Below, one piece after another: positions 46,608 through 56,803 of a DNA stretch of 64,000 bases. Made by a program: the position numbers and the translations under genes. Origin of the DNA: Nicoletella semolina (lineage in GTDB: Bacteria; Pseudomonadota; Gammaproteobacteria; Enterobacterales; Pasteurellaceae); NCBI RefSeq assembly GCF_004345745.1, contig NZ_SLXJ01000004.1, positions 62,001-126,000 of the forward strand, in the 5' to 3' direction. Position 1 is the stretch's first letter. The number at the start of each line of letters is the position of its first letter. The notes beneath the pieces were generated by a model, which searched no databases, was not told the origin of the DNA, and was given only the letters and a program-made list of their open reading frames with translations.

Positions 46608-47498
46608 ATGACTAATAAAAAACTTCCTCCACTGAATGCACTCAAGGCGTTTGAATCTGCCGCTCGTTATTTAAATTTTACGAAAGCGGCGGAAGAATTA
46701 TTTGTTACCCAAGCTGCAGTGAGTCATCAAATTAAGTTATTAGAAGACTTCCTCGGTATTCAGTTATTTCATCGGCGAAATCGATTATTGGAGCTGACGG
46801 AGCTGGGCTTGCAATATTTTGAGGAAATTCGACCGCTATTAGAACAAATTGCCATTTCCACCGATAAACTTAAGCTAAAAAATAATCGTCAGATATTAAC
46901 TATCAGTGTGCCACAAACCTTTGGTATGCACTGGTTAGTACCACGGCTAAACGATTTTCACCAACAATTTCCTGATATTGAGGTAAGAATTAAAGGAGTG
47001 GATCAAGATGATGGATTATTGGGTAAAGAGATTGATGTCGCAATTTATTATGGTTCTGGACGTTGGCAGAATTTAGAGTCCATTCGTTTAACGGAATCAC
47101 CCTTGGTGATTTTAGCTTCACCTAAATTTTTAGAAAAAAATCCGCTTACTACGCCACAAGATTTAATTGGTAAGCCATTGTTGCATGTTTTCAGTCGTAA
47201 TAAATGGAAGCGAACCATTGAACATTTTCAGCTTGCAGATGCCATTGATGTTGAGGAAATTGGCTATATGTTTAGTCATACGTTTATGGCATTGCAAGCG
47301 GCAATGCACGAGCAGGGAATTGCAATTGCCAATCGAATTTTAGCACAACACGAGTTGGATCAGCATAATTTGATTGAGCCATTCCCTACAGGCTTAGACG
47401 ATGAAAAAGCATTTTATGTGGTGTATCCGCCACAGGCTGCAAATAGTACCAAAGTGCAATGTTTTGTTGAATGGATTGTAGGGGAAATGAAAAGATAA
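46608..47498 (+). CDS. gcvA: GcvA, LysR-type regulator of glycine cleavage
   Basis: 296 residues. N-terminal winged HTH (PPLNALKAFESAARYLNFTKAAEEL, TQAAVSHQIKLLEDFLGIQLF), then a periplasmic-binding-like effector domain. PLNALKAFEAAAR and VTQAAVSHQIK are typical of GcvA. It activates gcvB and the gcv operon with glycine. Position next to gcvB and divergent orientation strengthen the call. Confidence 0.92.
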   Translation: MTNKKLPPLNALKAFESAARYLNFTKAAEELFVTQAAVSHQIKLLEDFLGIQLFHRRNRLLELTELGLQYFEEIRPLLEQIAISTDKLKLKNNRQILTISVPQTFGMHWLVPRLNDFHQQFPDIEVRIKGVDQDDGLLGKEIDVAIYYGSGRWQNLESIRLTESPLVILASPKFLEKNPLTTPQDLIGKPLLHVFSRNKWKRTIEHFQLADAIDVEEIGYMFSHTFMALQAAMHEQGIAIANRILAQHELDQHNLIEPFPTGLDDEKAFYVVYPPQAANSTKVQCFVEWIVGEMKR

Positions 47499-47525
47499 TT
47501 AATATGAAAAATAATCAACAGATAA

Positions 47526-47547
47526 GCCATAAAAATAAATTTATGGC
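47526..47547. repeat. Inverted repeat between gcvA and leuD
   Basis: GCCATAAA (47526-47533) and TTTATGGC (47540-47547) with a six-base loop lie between the convergent genes. There is no T-run, so termination is uncertain. Confidence 0.45.
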
Positions 47548-47566
47548 GTGGTGTTATTATAATGAA

Positions 47567-48172
47567 CTAACGTAAAAAAGTAGGGATTTTACTTTCATAT
47601 TGTGTGATACTTTCAGCGTGTTGTAAGGTTAAGCCGATATTATCTAACCCATTCAGCAAACAATGGCGGCGAAAGCTATCAATTTCAAATGAATAGCTCT
47701 TCCCATTGGCACAAACAGTTTGTGCTTCAAGGTCAACAGTAATTTTTGCTCCTTCATTTGCATTTACAAATTTAAATAATTCGTCCACTTCTTCTTCACT
47801 TAATCGAATCGGCAACATTTGATTATTGAGGCTGTTGCCATAGAAAATATCCGCAAAACTTGGTGCGATGATCACTCGGATACCATAATCATCTAATGCC
47901 CAAGGGGCGTGTTCTCGAGACGAGCCGCAGCCAAAATTTTCGCGAGCTAACAAAATACTTGCACCTTGATAGCGTGGAAAATTAAGGACAAAATCAGGGT
48001 TAGGCTGTTTACCTTCATCATCTAAAAAACGCCATTCGTGAAACAAATGTGCTCCAAATCCTACTCGAGTAACTTTCTGTAAAAATTGTTTTGGAATGAT
48101 AGCATCTGTATCCACATTTGAAGCGTCAAGTGGAACAGCGATGCCAGTATGCTGTTTAAATTCTCTTGCCAT
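47567..48172 (-). CDS. leuD: 3-isopropylmalate dehydratase small subunit
   Basis: 201 residues, standard length. [17 protein letters not shown] near the start and [16 protein letters not shown] as the swivel-domain signature. It forms the isomerase with LeuC in leucine synthesis. It is 133 bp downstream of leuC, wider than usual. Confidence 0.97.
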   Translation of the reverse strand: MAREFKQHTGIAVPLDASNVDTDAIIPKQFLQKVTRVGFGAHLFHEWRFLDDEGKQPNPDFVLNFPRYQGASILLARENFGCGSSREHAPWALDDYGIRVIIAPSFADIFYGNSLNNQMLPIRLSEEEVDELFKFVNANEGAKITVDLEAQTVCANGKSYSFEIDSFRRHCLLNGLDNIGLTLQHAESITQYESKIPTFLR

Positions 48173-48305
48173 TTTATCTTCCTATTATGAATGTCTTAAT
48201 CAGTTTTATCTGCTTGATGTTAGTCTTTGTGTTGCAACACAATTGGGCTAATTGACCGCTAGTAATAGCTTACTGTCATTGCCGCTACTCGCTGTATCAG
48301 CACGA

Positions 48306-49712
48306 TTAATGTAACTCAATATTGCGAACGTCTACAAATTTACCAAAAATTGCCGCCGCCGCTGCCATTGCTGGGCTTACGAGGTGGGTACGTCCACCAC
48401 GTCCTTGACGACCTTCAAAATTACGATTACTGGTTGAAGCACAACGTTCACCTGGGAGTAAGCGGTCATTGTTCATTGCCAAACACATTGAACAACCAGG
48501 CTGACGCCATTCAAATCCTGCTTCAATAAAGACTTTATCTAGTCCCTCTTGTTCAGCTTGCATTCGGACTAAACCAGAGCCAGGGACGACAAGAGCTTGT
48601 ACATTAGGTGCAATCTTTCGCCCTTTAGCAACCGCTGCGGCAGCTCGCAAATCTTCAATGCGTGAATTAGTGCAAGAGCCAATAAACACTTTATCAATTG
48701 ATACATCAGTAAGCTTAATGCTGTGTGGTAATCCCATATAAGCTAAGGCTTTTTCTGCTGATTGGCGTTCAATCGGATCAGAAATCGTTTCAGGATTTGG
48801 GATTGGGCTGTTTACGCTAATCACCTGACCTGGGTTTGTTCCCCAAGTAACTTGAGGTTCAATCTCTGCGGCTTCTAATGTAACGACCGTGTCAAACTCG
48901 GCACCTTCATCAGTATGTAACGTTTTCCAGTAAGCAATTGCATCTTCCCAATCTTGCCCTTTTGGTGCTGATGGACGATCTTTAAGATAAGCAAAAGTGG
49001 TTTCATCTGGTGCAATTAAACCTGATTTTGCACCTAGCTCAATCGCCATATTACAGACGGTCATTCTTCCTTCCATAGATAAATCACGAATCGCTTCACC
49101 ACAAAATTCGACGACGTGTCCAGTGCCGCCAGCCATTGTTGTTTTGCCAATGATAGCAAGTACAATATCTTTCGCCGTTATTCCCTCACGCACTTTGCCT
49201 CGAACTTCTATTTTCATTTTTTTAGCTCGGGCTTGCTTTACCGTTTGAGTGGCTAAAACGTGTTCTACTTCAGATGTACCAATACCAAAGGCTAATGCCC
49301 CAAATGCACCGTGTGTAGCGGTATGAGAATCGCCGCAGACAATGGTCATTCCAGGTAATGTTAGCCCTTGTTCTGGTCCCATAACGTGTACGATACCTTG
49401 ATTGATGTGATTAATATCATAGAGAGTAACGCCAAATTGTTCGGTATTTTTAGCAAGTTCAACCATCTGAACTCGTCCCATTTCGCCAGAGCCTGCTAAA
49501 TCACGGCTATTTGTTGGGACATTATGATCCATTGTGGCAACAGTTTTGCGCGGTTGGCGAACAGTTCGTCCCATAGCCCGCAAACCGTCAAACGCTTGCG
49601 GCGAGGTAACTTCGTGGACAAGATGGCGATTAATGTAGAGTAGAGGTGTTTCGCCTGAGGCTTCGTGAACGATATGGGCATCAAATAATTTTTCGTATAA
49701 TGTTTTTTTCAT
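48306..49712 (-). CDS. leuC: 3-isopropylmalate dehydratase large subunit
   Basis: 468 residues of the aconitase family. The [4Fe-4S] ligands are in GSCTNSR and CSMCLAMN, with DHNVPT and [25 protein letters not shown]. It isomerises 2- to 3-isopropylmalate with LeuD. leuA and leuB are not in the window next to it, so the leu genes are split here. Confidence 0.97.
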   Translation of the reverse strand: MKKTLYEKLFDAHIVHEASGETPLLYINRHLVHEVTSPQAFDGLRAMGRTVRQPRKTVATMDHNVPTNSRDLAGSGEMGRVQMVELAKNTEQFGVTLYDINHINQGIVHVMGPEQGLTLPGMTIVCGDSHTATHGAFGALAFGIGTSEVEHVLATQTVKQARAKKMKIEVRGKVREGITAKDIVLAIIGKTTMAGGTGHVVEFCGEAIRDLSMEGRMTVCNMAIELGAKSGLIAPDETTFAYLKDRPSAPKGQDWEDAIAYWKTLHTDEGAEFDTVVTLEAAEIEPQVTWGTNPGQVISVNSPIPNPETISDPIERQSAEKALAYMGLPHSIKLTDVSIDKVFIGSCTNSRIEDLRAAAAVAKGRKIAPNVQALVVPGSGLVRMQAEQEGLDKVFIEAGFEWRQPGCSMCLAMNNDRLLPGERCASTSNRNFEGRQGRGGRTHLVSPAMAAAAAIFGKFVDVRNIELH

Positions 49713-49887
49713 AGTGCGATCCAGCTCTTAAACTTAAGTAATAATGTAAGCGGTAGGTTTTGCAAAAAATTTTGCATTAAATTTAACAACGCCATCAGCT
49801 ATCATAGGAACTATAGAGAGGCCATTCTCTGGCGGTTTGTACCGCTGACAAGAGGCAAAGAATATAACTGTTCTAAAATACAATGTA

Positions 49888-49919
49888 AAATGCTATTTTA
49901 ATGAGAAATAGCATTTTTT
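49888..49919. repeat. Hairpin in the leuC leader region
   Basis: An 11-bp AT-rich stem, AAATGCTATTT (49888-49898) and AAATAGCATTT (49906-49916), with a seven-base loop. The better T-run is on the plus strand, where no gene precedes it. It could be an attenuator remnant for leuC or a transcription barrier. Confidence 0.4.
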
Positions 49920-50052
49920 ATGCTGATAAATAAGTAAAAAATTATTAATATTGTTGTATGTTTAGATAATTATGCTTAATTTGCTCTATTTTTTAGGTGG
50001 TTATGTAGGCGATAATGGCTGGAAGAGATAGATTTTCTAAATAACAAATCCT

Positions 50053-50087
50053 AAAAAATAAATGCCTATTGACATAATAGGCATTTA
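50053..50087 (-). terminator. Intrinsic terminator of hemB
   Basis: TAAATGCCTATT (50059-50070) and AATAGGCATTTA (50076-50087) form a 12-bp stem; six T follow on the minus strand. Confidence 0.88.
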
Positions 50088-50093
50088 TTGGGG

Positions 50094-51122
<1,029 letters not shown>

Positions 51123-51283
51123 CTATAGATTGTGTAAATATTCATGGCTTGAATGCTATTCTAGAGTAATTTTAGTTTGTGATAAAGTACAAGCAATTAG
51201 GGAGAGACTGCTGGAAAAGAATGTTGTTGAAGAGCAGTAAACAAGGGAAGCAGTCAAGCTCCCCCAGCGGAAGAATAATATTT

Positions 51284-51556
51284 TTATTTGTTTGAGTTTT
51301 TATTAAGTAGGTAAAGTGCTGTTGCTCCCAATCCGAGCAAAGCAAGTCTGCGGGGCGTTAAAAATAGCTTGGTAAATACTGCGACAAGTAAAGACCGACC
51401 AATAGGGGCTTTTAATGTCGTTTGTAATACATTCAAGCCATTAGTAAAGGGAGAATAAATCTCTTTTTTACTTGAGCGTGTTTGAGCTTGCAATTTTGTT
51501 CTAAGTGCATCACCTTTCATTTTTAATAGGGCGGTTTCTTCTTCATAATGGTTCAT
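51284..51556 (-). CDS. Small YqjK-like protein
   Basis: 90 residues. A charged N-terminal helix, then a hydrophobic C-terminal segment LALLGLGATALYLL. It is the third gene after yqjD- and yqjE-like genes, the same place and size as yqjK of E. coli (99 residues). Sequence identity alone is too weak to be sure. Probably membrane-associated; function unknown. It starts 11 bp after the yqjE-like stop. Confidence 0.6.
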   Translation of the reverse strand: MNHYEEETALLKMKGDALRTKLQAQTRSSKKEIYSPFTNGLNVLQTTLKAPIGRSLLVAVFTKLFLTPRRLALLGLGATALYLLNKNSNK

Positions 51557-51567
51557 TATTATTTTCC

Positions 51568-51966
51568 TTATTCACGCTCTAATGGAGTTTCTAATGTACT
51601 TTTTATCGCAATAATATCGCTACGAATTTCATTTAGGGTTTGTGTCATAAAATGGCTCTGTTTCTTAAGAGAGCGTAAAATGATGATGCCCATTAGCAGA
51701 CACACCAGCATTGCTCCTCCGCTGATGGAAAAGAAGACAATCTTTTGCATTTCGGGATCAAGCACGCTGTGAAGTCCGAATAATAAACTTAAAAACGCAA
51801 CCAACAATGAAACAAAGATAACGAAAACAGCAATTAATGTTGTAATAAGATAATTTTTTTGTTGCACTAACTCAATACGAGCCATATCAAGGCGGACGTG
51901 AGCTAGTTCAAGGACAGTAACCACTGTATTTTTGATACTATTTTTAATCTGTTTGACTGGTAGCAT
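51568..51966 (-). CDS. yqjE: YqjE family inner-membrane protein
   Basis: 132 residues. Two close membrane segments (YLITTLIAVFVIFVSLLVAFLSLLFG and IVFFSISGGAMLVCLLMGIIIL regions) between charged ends. This is the phage-holin-III-like YqjE fold. In E. coli yqjD-yqjE-yqjK form an operon induced in stationary phase. Same order here. Function is not established. Confidence 0.8.
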   Translation of the reverse strand: MLPVKQIKNSIKNTVVTVLELAHVRLDMARIELVQQKNYLITTLIAVFVIFVSLLVAFLSLLFGLHSVLDPEMQKIVFFSISGGAMLVCLLMGIIILRSLKKQSHFMTQTLNEIRSDIIAIKSTLETPLERE

Positions 51967-52029
51967 TGATCTTCCTCAGTAAATAAAAAGATGGCTGCTT
52001 ATCTTGCAGCCATTTTAAAACCAGTAAAA

Positions 52030-52338
52030 TTAGCGTTTGCTGACTAATAATCCAAGTAATAACCCAATCACGCCTGCAACAGTAATTGCTTTGTACGGAT
52101 TATCTTGTACTAAAGCATCAGCTTGCTTAGCAACTTGTTTTGCATTTTCAGTTGTTTCTTCTTGCAATTCAGAGAAATATGCTTTTGCTTGTTCAAAGCG
52201 GCTATTTAAATTAGCTTTTAATTTTTTCAAGTCATCAGCACTCGCTTTGCTTTTTTCATCAAAAAGTGCCTCTGCACTCGTGAGGATATCACGCACTTCA
52301 GATAAAAGCTCTTCACGCTTAGCATCAAATTTACTCAT
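52030..52338 (-). CDS. yqjD: YqjD/ElaB family ribosome-associated membrane protein (DUF883)
   Basis: 102 residues from the ATG at 52336-52338 (MSKFDAKREELLSEV), SD AAGGAGAAATCT. A long charged helix, then a C-terminal glycine-rich membrane anchor (DNPYKAITVAGVIGLLLGLLVSKR). YqjD-type proteins anchor ribosomes to the inner membrane in stationary phase. First gene of the trio. Confidence 0.88.
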   Translation of the reverse strand: MSKFDAKREELLSEVRDILTSAEALFDEKSKASADDLKKLKANLNSRFEQAKAYFSELQEETTENAKQVAKQADALVQDNPYKAITVAGVIGLLLGLLVSKR

Positions 52339-52438
52339 AGATTTCTCCTTAAACATTACGGTCAATTGGCTACGAAAGTATTCTCAATAGCCGAATACAT
52401 TTCTAACATCTTTACTATACTATGTCAAATTTAGTAGT

Positions 52439-53385
52439 TTATACTCTTTTCGTTTTTATGTTTTGGCGATAAGCTAAAAAGTAATAGGCGAGTCTAGCGA
52501 TAATAATGCAGCCTGCCATTGCCCAAAAACCGAGCCGAAAAGCAGCAATAAGGGCGATGAAAATACCTGAGAGTGTTTGGACTGACAATCCTATTTGTAA
52601 CATTTTTTCTGAGCCGACTTTGATAACAAGTTTGCTATTAATGAAAGTCATTGTCATTAATACACAGATGTTCATCATAAAAAAGTAGCCAAAATATTCG
52701 GGTGAAACGCCATACAAGCCGATATAAACAACAGAGCCTGAAGTCAGAAAACAAAATAGTCCAGCGAGTGAAAAACCGCTGAGTATAATGTAGCCCAGTG
52801 TAGGTTTATGCGATATAAGAGAGGCAAGATTGTTGTAAAGCCTAGTGGCATTTTGTTGCTTGGTTGTAGGAGGATTTCATAGATTTTCCAAGCAACTAAA
52901 ATAAATGAAACCACTTGGTTAAATAGACACCAATAATGGGGCAATGAGAGGGGCGATCATTGCGATAATCATGATATTCTACATTAATTGAGATAGATGA
53001 TTTCGTTTAACACGATCTCGAATGATTGCACCAACCAAGACAATAGGTGCTGCATCGAAAATACCTTGGCTAAAACGTAATAGATAGAAGTATTCTATAG
53101 TATTCACTTGAGTTAAAAAGTAAGAGGATATTGTACTTCCTGTGATTCCAAACAAAATGATCGTTTTTTGTCCAAAATTATCGGAAATAGCTCCCAAAAT
53201 GGTTAGGCAATCGCAAATCTAAAAGTAAAAATAGCTAGACTGCTTTGTATTTTTTCTTGAGAAACGTCTAGATCTTTTGCAATTTCCAAAAATGCTGGAA
53301 GGTACATATTGATTGCCAGCGCTAGCAACATTGAAAGAAGTGCCAAAATGCAGACAAAAAGCCAACTCGGACGCATATTTTTCAT
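52439..53385 (-). pseudogene. Decayed Bcr/CflA-type MFS drug transporter
   Basis: Starting at 53385 (MKNMRPSWLFVCILALLSML) the protein runs about 60 residues to a stop after FTFRFAIA. It continues in another frame as LGAISDNFGQKTIILFG and then meets an in-frame TAG after RNHLSQLM. A further frameshift lies at the PLLGVYLTKW region and another near the GYIILSGF helix. The last 92 codons (from 52717) are intact. Together the pieces follow a 12-helix MFS transporter of the Bcr/CflA group (MYLPAF near the start). At least four lesions make it non-functional. Confidence 0.85.
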
Positions 53386-53427
53386 AAGCGGTTAGTTTCC
53401 AATTAAAACTTGCAATTCAATTGAGGA

Positions 53428-55659
53428 TTAGTTTCTTACCCATTTAATTGCAGCCTGCAAATCTTGTTGCCAGTTGTCATTAATCTCACTGACCCAATCT
53501 GTGATATGTTGCTCCCAATATTCCCCATTGTCATTTTGTGCTAACTGTGCCACCTGTTGCAATTTAATTAACCCAACAGAGGCAAATGCTCCCTTGATTT
53601 TATGTGCTTCACCAGCGACTGTCTTGCGTAATAGGGACTGCTTCTCTTGTGATGGTTGCTCTTTTTGCCATTGCTCTAGGGCGTGATGAAGATGGGTTAA
53701 ATAATCAGGCATTACCTTCTCGAATAAATCAAAATTAGCAAGCAAGGCAGTTTTGCCCATTACCTCCATTAATTCACGCAGGATTTTAGGATCAAAAATG
53801 GTCGGTTGTTCAATGTTCGCAAGCGGTGAGATTTCTGCCGAATTTTCCAAAAAACCTTCATCGAAATGATAATTTAAACACTCAGCTAGAGCTTGTAGCG
53901 AAAGGGGTTTACGAAGGACATCATCCATACCTTGTTGCTGGTATTCTTCTTTGGTTTGAATGATATTAGCCGTTAGTGCAATGAGTAGTGGTAGATAATC
54001 CATCTCGCCCTGCTCGTAACGTTCACGCAATTGGCGAGCAATATCAAAGCCTGTCATATCAGGTAATTGAATATCAAGTAAAATTAAATCATAACTGTGA
54101 CGCTCAAAAAGTTCGAATGCTTCTTTACCTGTCATTGCCACATCAACATTGCAGCCAAATTTATTTAGCATTGCCTGTGCAACAACGATATTCACCTCAA
54201 TATCTTCGACCAGTAATACTTTAAGGGCGTGAGGGTTGATTTCCATTTCTTGCTGTGGCTCAGCCGTATCAGCTTGAATGGTGAGTGTGAATGTAGAACC
54301 TTTGTTTAGCTCACTTTCTACCGTAATATCTCCCCCCATTAATTTTGCGATACGCTTGGAAATTGCCAGACCAATGCCACTGCCTGCAGCCTTTTTTCCT
54401 TGGGTATTTGGGGCTTGGTAAAACATTGCAAAAATTTTACGTTGTTCGTTTTTTGCGATGCCGATACCTGTATCACGCAAAATAAAGCCAAAATGATCAT
54501 CATCATATCGAACAATATTCAGGTAAATATCACCACCTGATGGTGTAAATTTCACCGCATTACTGACTAAATTCCAAAGAATTTGGCTAAGGCGTGCATT
54601 GTCAACGTAGATAAAAGCAGGTAAATTATTTTCACAGGCAATATGGAATTTTAATTTTTTTTGCTCGGCCATTAAATTGGCAAAATGACTAATGTTACTG
54701 ATGAGTTGTGAAAACTCAATTTCGGTGCGGAATAACTTAATTCTGCGACTGTCAATTTTTTCAAGATCGATAATGTCGCTAAAAATATGTCCTAATGAAA
54801 CAGCACTGATATTAATCGTTTTTAAATATTCACGCTGTTGAGTAGATAACTCGCCTTCTAGTAAGATTTGGCTTAAGCCAATGATGCCATTCAGTGGTGT
54901 GCGTAATTCGTGGCTAATGGTTGCCATAAGGGTAGTTTTATCACGGCTGTTTTTTTCAATCACCTCTTGATAACGTTTCCGTTCGGTAATATCCCGTCCA
55001 AATCCCAAAATGCAATGTCGTTTTTGAATACGATCATAATAGGGAACTTTTCGTACTTCAAAACACGCTAATTTATCATTTGGGTATCGAATCCATTGTT
55101 CAGAAGTAACGCCTGTATTGCTGATGAAAGTGTCTCTGTCTGTATCCATAATCGTTTTGGCGGTTACTTCAGGATAAATATCGTGAGGCGTAAGCTGAAT
55201 TAATTCTTCGGCACTGCGTCCTGTCAGAATCTCCATTGCACGGTTACACCCTAAATAATAACCTTGTTCATCACGATAAAACACTAAATCAGGGGAGGCA
55301 TCAAAAAAAGAGCGTAAGAATTCTGCTTGCTGCTCAAGTTCCTCATTTAAGCGTACATCATGAGCTCGCAGTTGAGAGAGTGTAGCAAGAGATTGCTCAA
55401 GTCGAAGACGAGAACGTTCCAGTTTTTCAACAATTAGGTTGAAAAAATAGATGACGAAAGGAGCAGAAATCAAGCCGAAAATAATTGATCTAAATATGTC
55501 ATTGGCATCAATGGAGCCTGTAAATAGCAGGCTGAGAAAAGATTGAACGATGATCGCACAGATAGAGAGAATAGCAAAGCCAAGTAAAGCAGAACGTATT
55601 TTCCCTAGCCTAAGTACCCAATTAACGTAATTTTGACCGTAATGCTTCAGGTTTTGCAT
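53428..55659 (-). CDS. arcB: ArcB, anaerobic hybrid sensor kinase
   Basis: 743 residues. Two membrane helices (about 22-47 and 55-77), a coiled coil, and a PAS domain (about 118-225). His250 (SHELRTP) is the phosphorylation site, with an ATPase domain to 465. The receiver has Asp529 (LLDIQLPD), and the HPt domain has His686 (AHKIKG). Cys138 and Cys199 correspond to the two redox cysteines of E. coli ArcB (Cys180, Cys241; same 61-residue spacing). It senses quinone redox state and phosphorylates ArcA. H. influenzae ArcB is known to lack this linker region, so full retention is notable. Confidence 0.95.
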   Translation of the reverse strand: MQNLKHYGQNYVNWVLRLGKIRSALLGFAILSICAIIVQSFLSLLFTGSIDANDIFRSIIFGLISAPFVIYFFNLIVEKLERSRLRLEQSLATLSQLRAHDVRLNEELEQQAEFLRSFFDASPDLVFYRDEQGYYLGCNRAMEILTGRSAEELIQLTPHDIYPEVTAKTIMDTDRDTFISNTGVTSEQWIRYPNDKLACFEVRKVPYYDRIQKRHCILGFGRDITERKRYQEVIEKNSRDKTTLMATISHELRTPLNGIIGLSQILLEGELSTQQREYLKTINISAVSLGHIFSDIIDLEKIDSRRIKLFRTEIEFSQLISNISHFANLMAEQKKLKFHIACENNLPAFIYVDNARLSQILWNLVSNAVKFTPSGGDIYLNIVRYDDDHFGFILRDTGIGIAKNEQRKIFAMFYQAPNTQGKKAAGSGIGLAISKRIAKLMGGDITVESELNKGSTFTLTIQADTAEPQQEMEINPHALKVLLVEDIEVNIVVAQAMLNKFGCNVDVAMTGKEAFELFERHSYDLILLDIQLPDMTGFDIARQLRERYEQGEMDYLPLLIALTANIIQTKEEYQQQGMDDVLRKPLSLQALAECLNYHFDEGFLENSAEISPLANIEQPTIFDPKILRELMEVMGKTALLANFDLFEKVMPDYLTHLHHALEQWQKEQPSQEKQSLLRKTVAGEAHKIKGAFASVGLIKLQQVAQLAQNDNGEYWEQHITDWVSEINDNWQQDLQAAIKWVRN

Positions 55660-55732
55660 AGCCTATCCTCAAGATGAAATGCACTGTATGATAATGAAAT
55701 TAAATAGAAAAACTTAAACAGACCAATGCGTA

Positions 55733-56599
55733 TTAATGCCAATAGAATAAACAAACTATGGCAAGGATTGCAGTAGCAACGCCGAGGTAATTGGTACGAT
55801 TAATTTTTTCTTTAAATACAAATGCACCAACCAATGTTCCCAAACAGATAACACCAAGGTTCATACCCGTAAACACCAGCGTTGGATCGTCTTTCATTGC
55901 TTGATGTGCTTGAATATAAAATAGAATGTTACCAAAATTTAATGTACCTAACAGCAGCCCTACCAATACACTTGGCACGTGCCACTGCGTTCGTTTGATT
56001 AACAAGTAGATAAACATTACACAGCCTGCACTAATAAAGGTAATAAAAAGTGTAAGAGGAAACGCAGATCCCGTTTTCGCCATCTGTTTAAACAAAATAT
56101 CAATTACGCCAAAGCCAATCCAAACTAGTGCCAAGCTGATAAATGCAATTTTGCTACCTTTGGCAGTTATTCCTTGGTTACTTTTCCAAAGCAAACAGCC
56201 TAGGGCAATAAATGCCAACAATATTGCAATTAATTTGTTAAAAACGACCGCTTCACCGAAGATTGTAAAGGCGGCTAAGATAGGTAAAAATAGTGATAGT
56301 CGCTGTGCTGCATCAGTGCGGATAATACCTGCAAATTCCAGTGCTTTAGCTTGAATTAAAAAAACGCTAGGCAGTAAAATACCTAATGTAAAAAATAAGT
56401 AAGCTGATGAATGATGGCTGACAATTTCGACCAACGTTTGTCCTTTGAAATCAGGTTTGAGTAAAAAATAACAAAGCCCCATTGCCACCAAATAATTTAC
56501 CGCAATACTCTGGGCAATATGAATACCCTTGCTGCGTGCAACTTTAATTAACATTCCAACACTAACGCTGCATAAAATAGCAAGAATGAGTTCTAACAT
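55733..56599 (-). CDS. DMT superfamily permease (EamA type)
   Basis: 288 residues with about ten membrane helices in two EamA halves. The second half contains TGMNLGVICLGTLVGAFVFKEKINRTNYLGVATAI, typical of drug/metabolite transporters. Substrate unknown. No operon partner; the neighbour arcB is 73 bp further in the same direction. Confidence 0.78.
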   Translation of the reverse strand: MLELILAILCSVSVGMLIKVARSKGIHIAQSIAVNYLVAMGLCYFLLKPDFKGQTLVEIVSHHSSAYLFFTLGILLPSVFLIQAKALEFAGIIRTDAAQRLSLFLPILAAFTIFGEAVVFNKLIAILLAFIALGCLLWKSNQGITAKGSKIAFISLALVWIGFGVIDILFKQMAKTGSAFPLTLFITFISAGCVMFIYLLIKRTQWHVPSVLVGLLLGTLNFGNILFYIQAHQAMKDDPTLVFTGMNLGVICLGTLVGAFVFKEKINRTNYLGVATAILAIVCLFYWH

Positions 56600-56803
56600 A
56601 AATGTTCTCCAATAATTTAAGCATAACTACAATACTCAATGAGTACGGTATTTAATAACTTTCATTGTACTGAATTTCTGAAATCCTTCCTAGCTACACT
56701 ATGGGGTTTCAGCTGATATATTTATCTTTATTGAATAATAATTTTATTTTGATAGACTGCTCCCAACCTGTTAACACCGCTCATCAAATTTAGAGGATAC
56801 GTT

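Larger units (their letters stand above)
49713..50093. other. 381-bp gap upstream of leuC
   Basis: The gap holds the hemB terminator, a second hairpin (49888-49916; AAATGCTATTT with AAATAGCATTT) and a short GCGGT/ACCGC stem. TAAGCGGTAGG with TTTTGCAAAA near 49750 is a degenerate uptake motif. I looked for a leucine-rich leader peptide for attenuation and found none. Confidence 0.5.

Noticed and set aside
49726-49917. Roughly 63-codon minus-strand ORF before leuC as a leucine leader
   Set aside because: It has few Leu codons, none in tandem, and no SD. It does not look like an attenuation leader.
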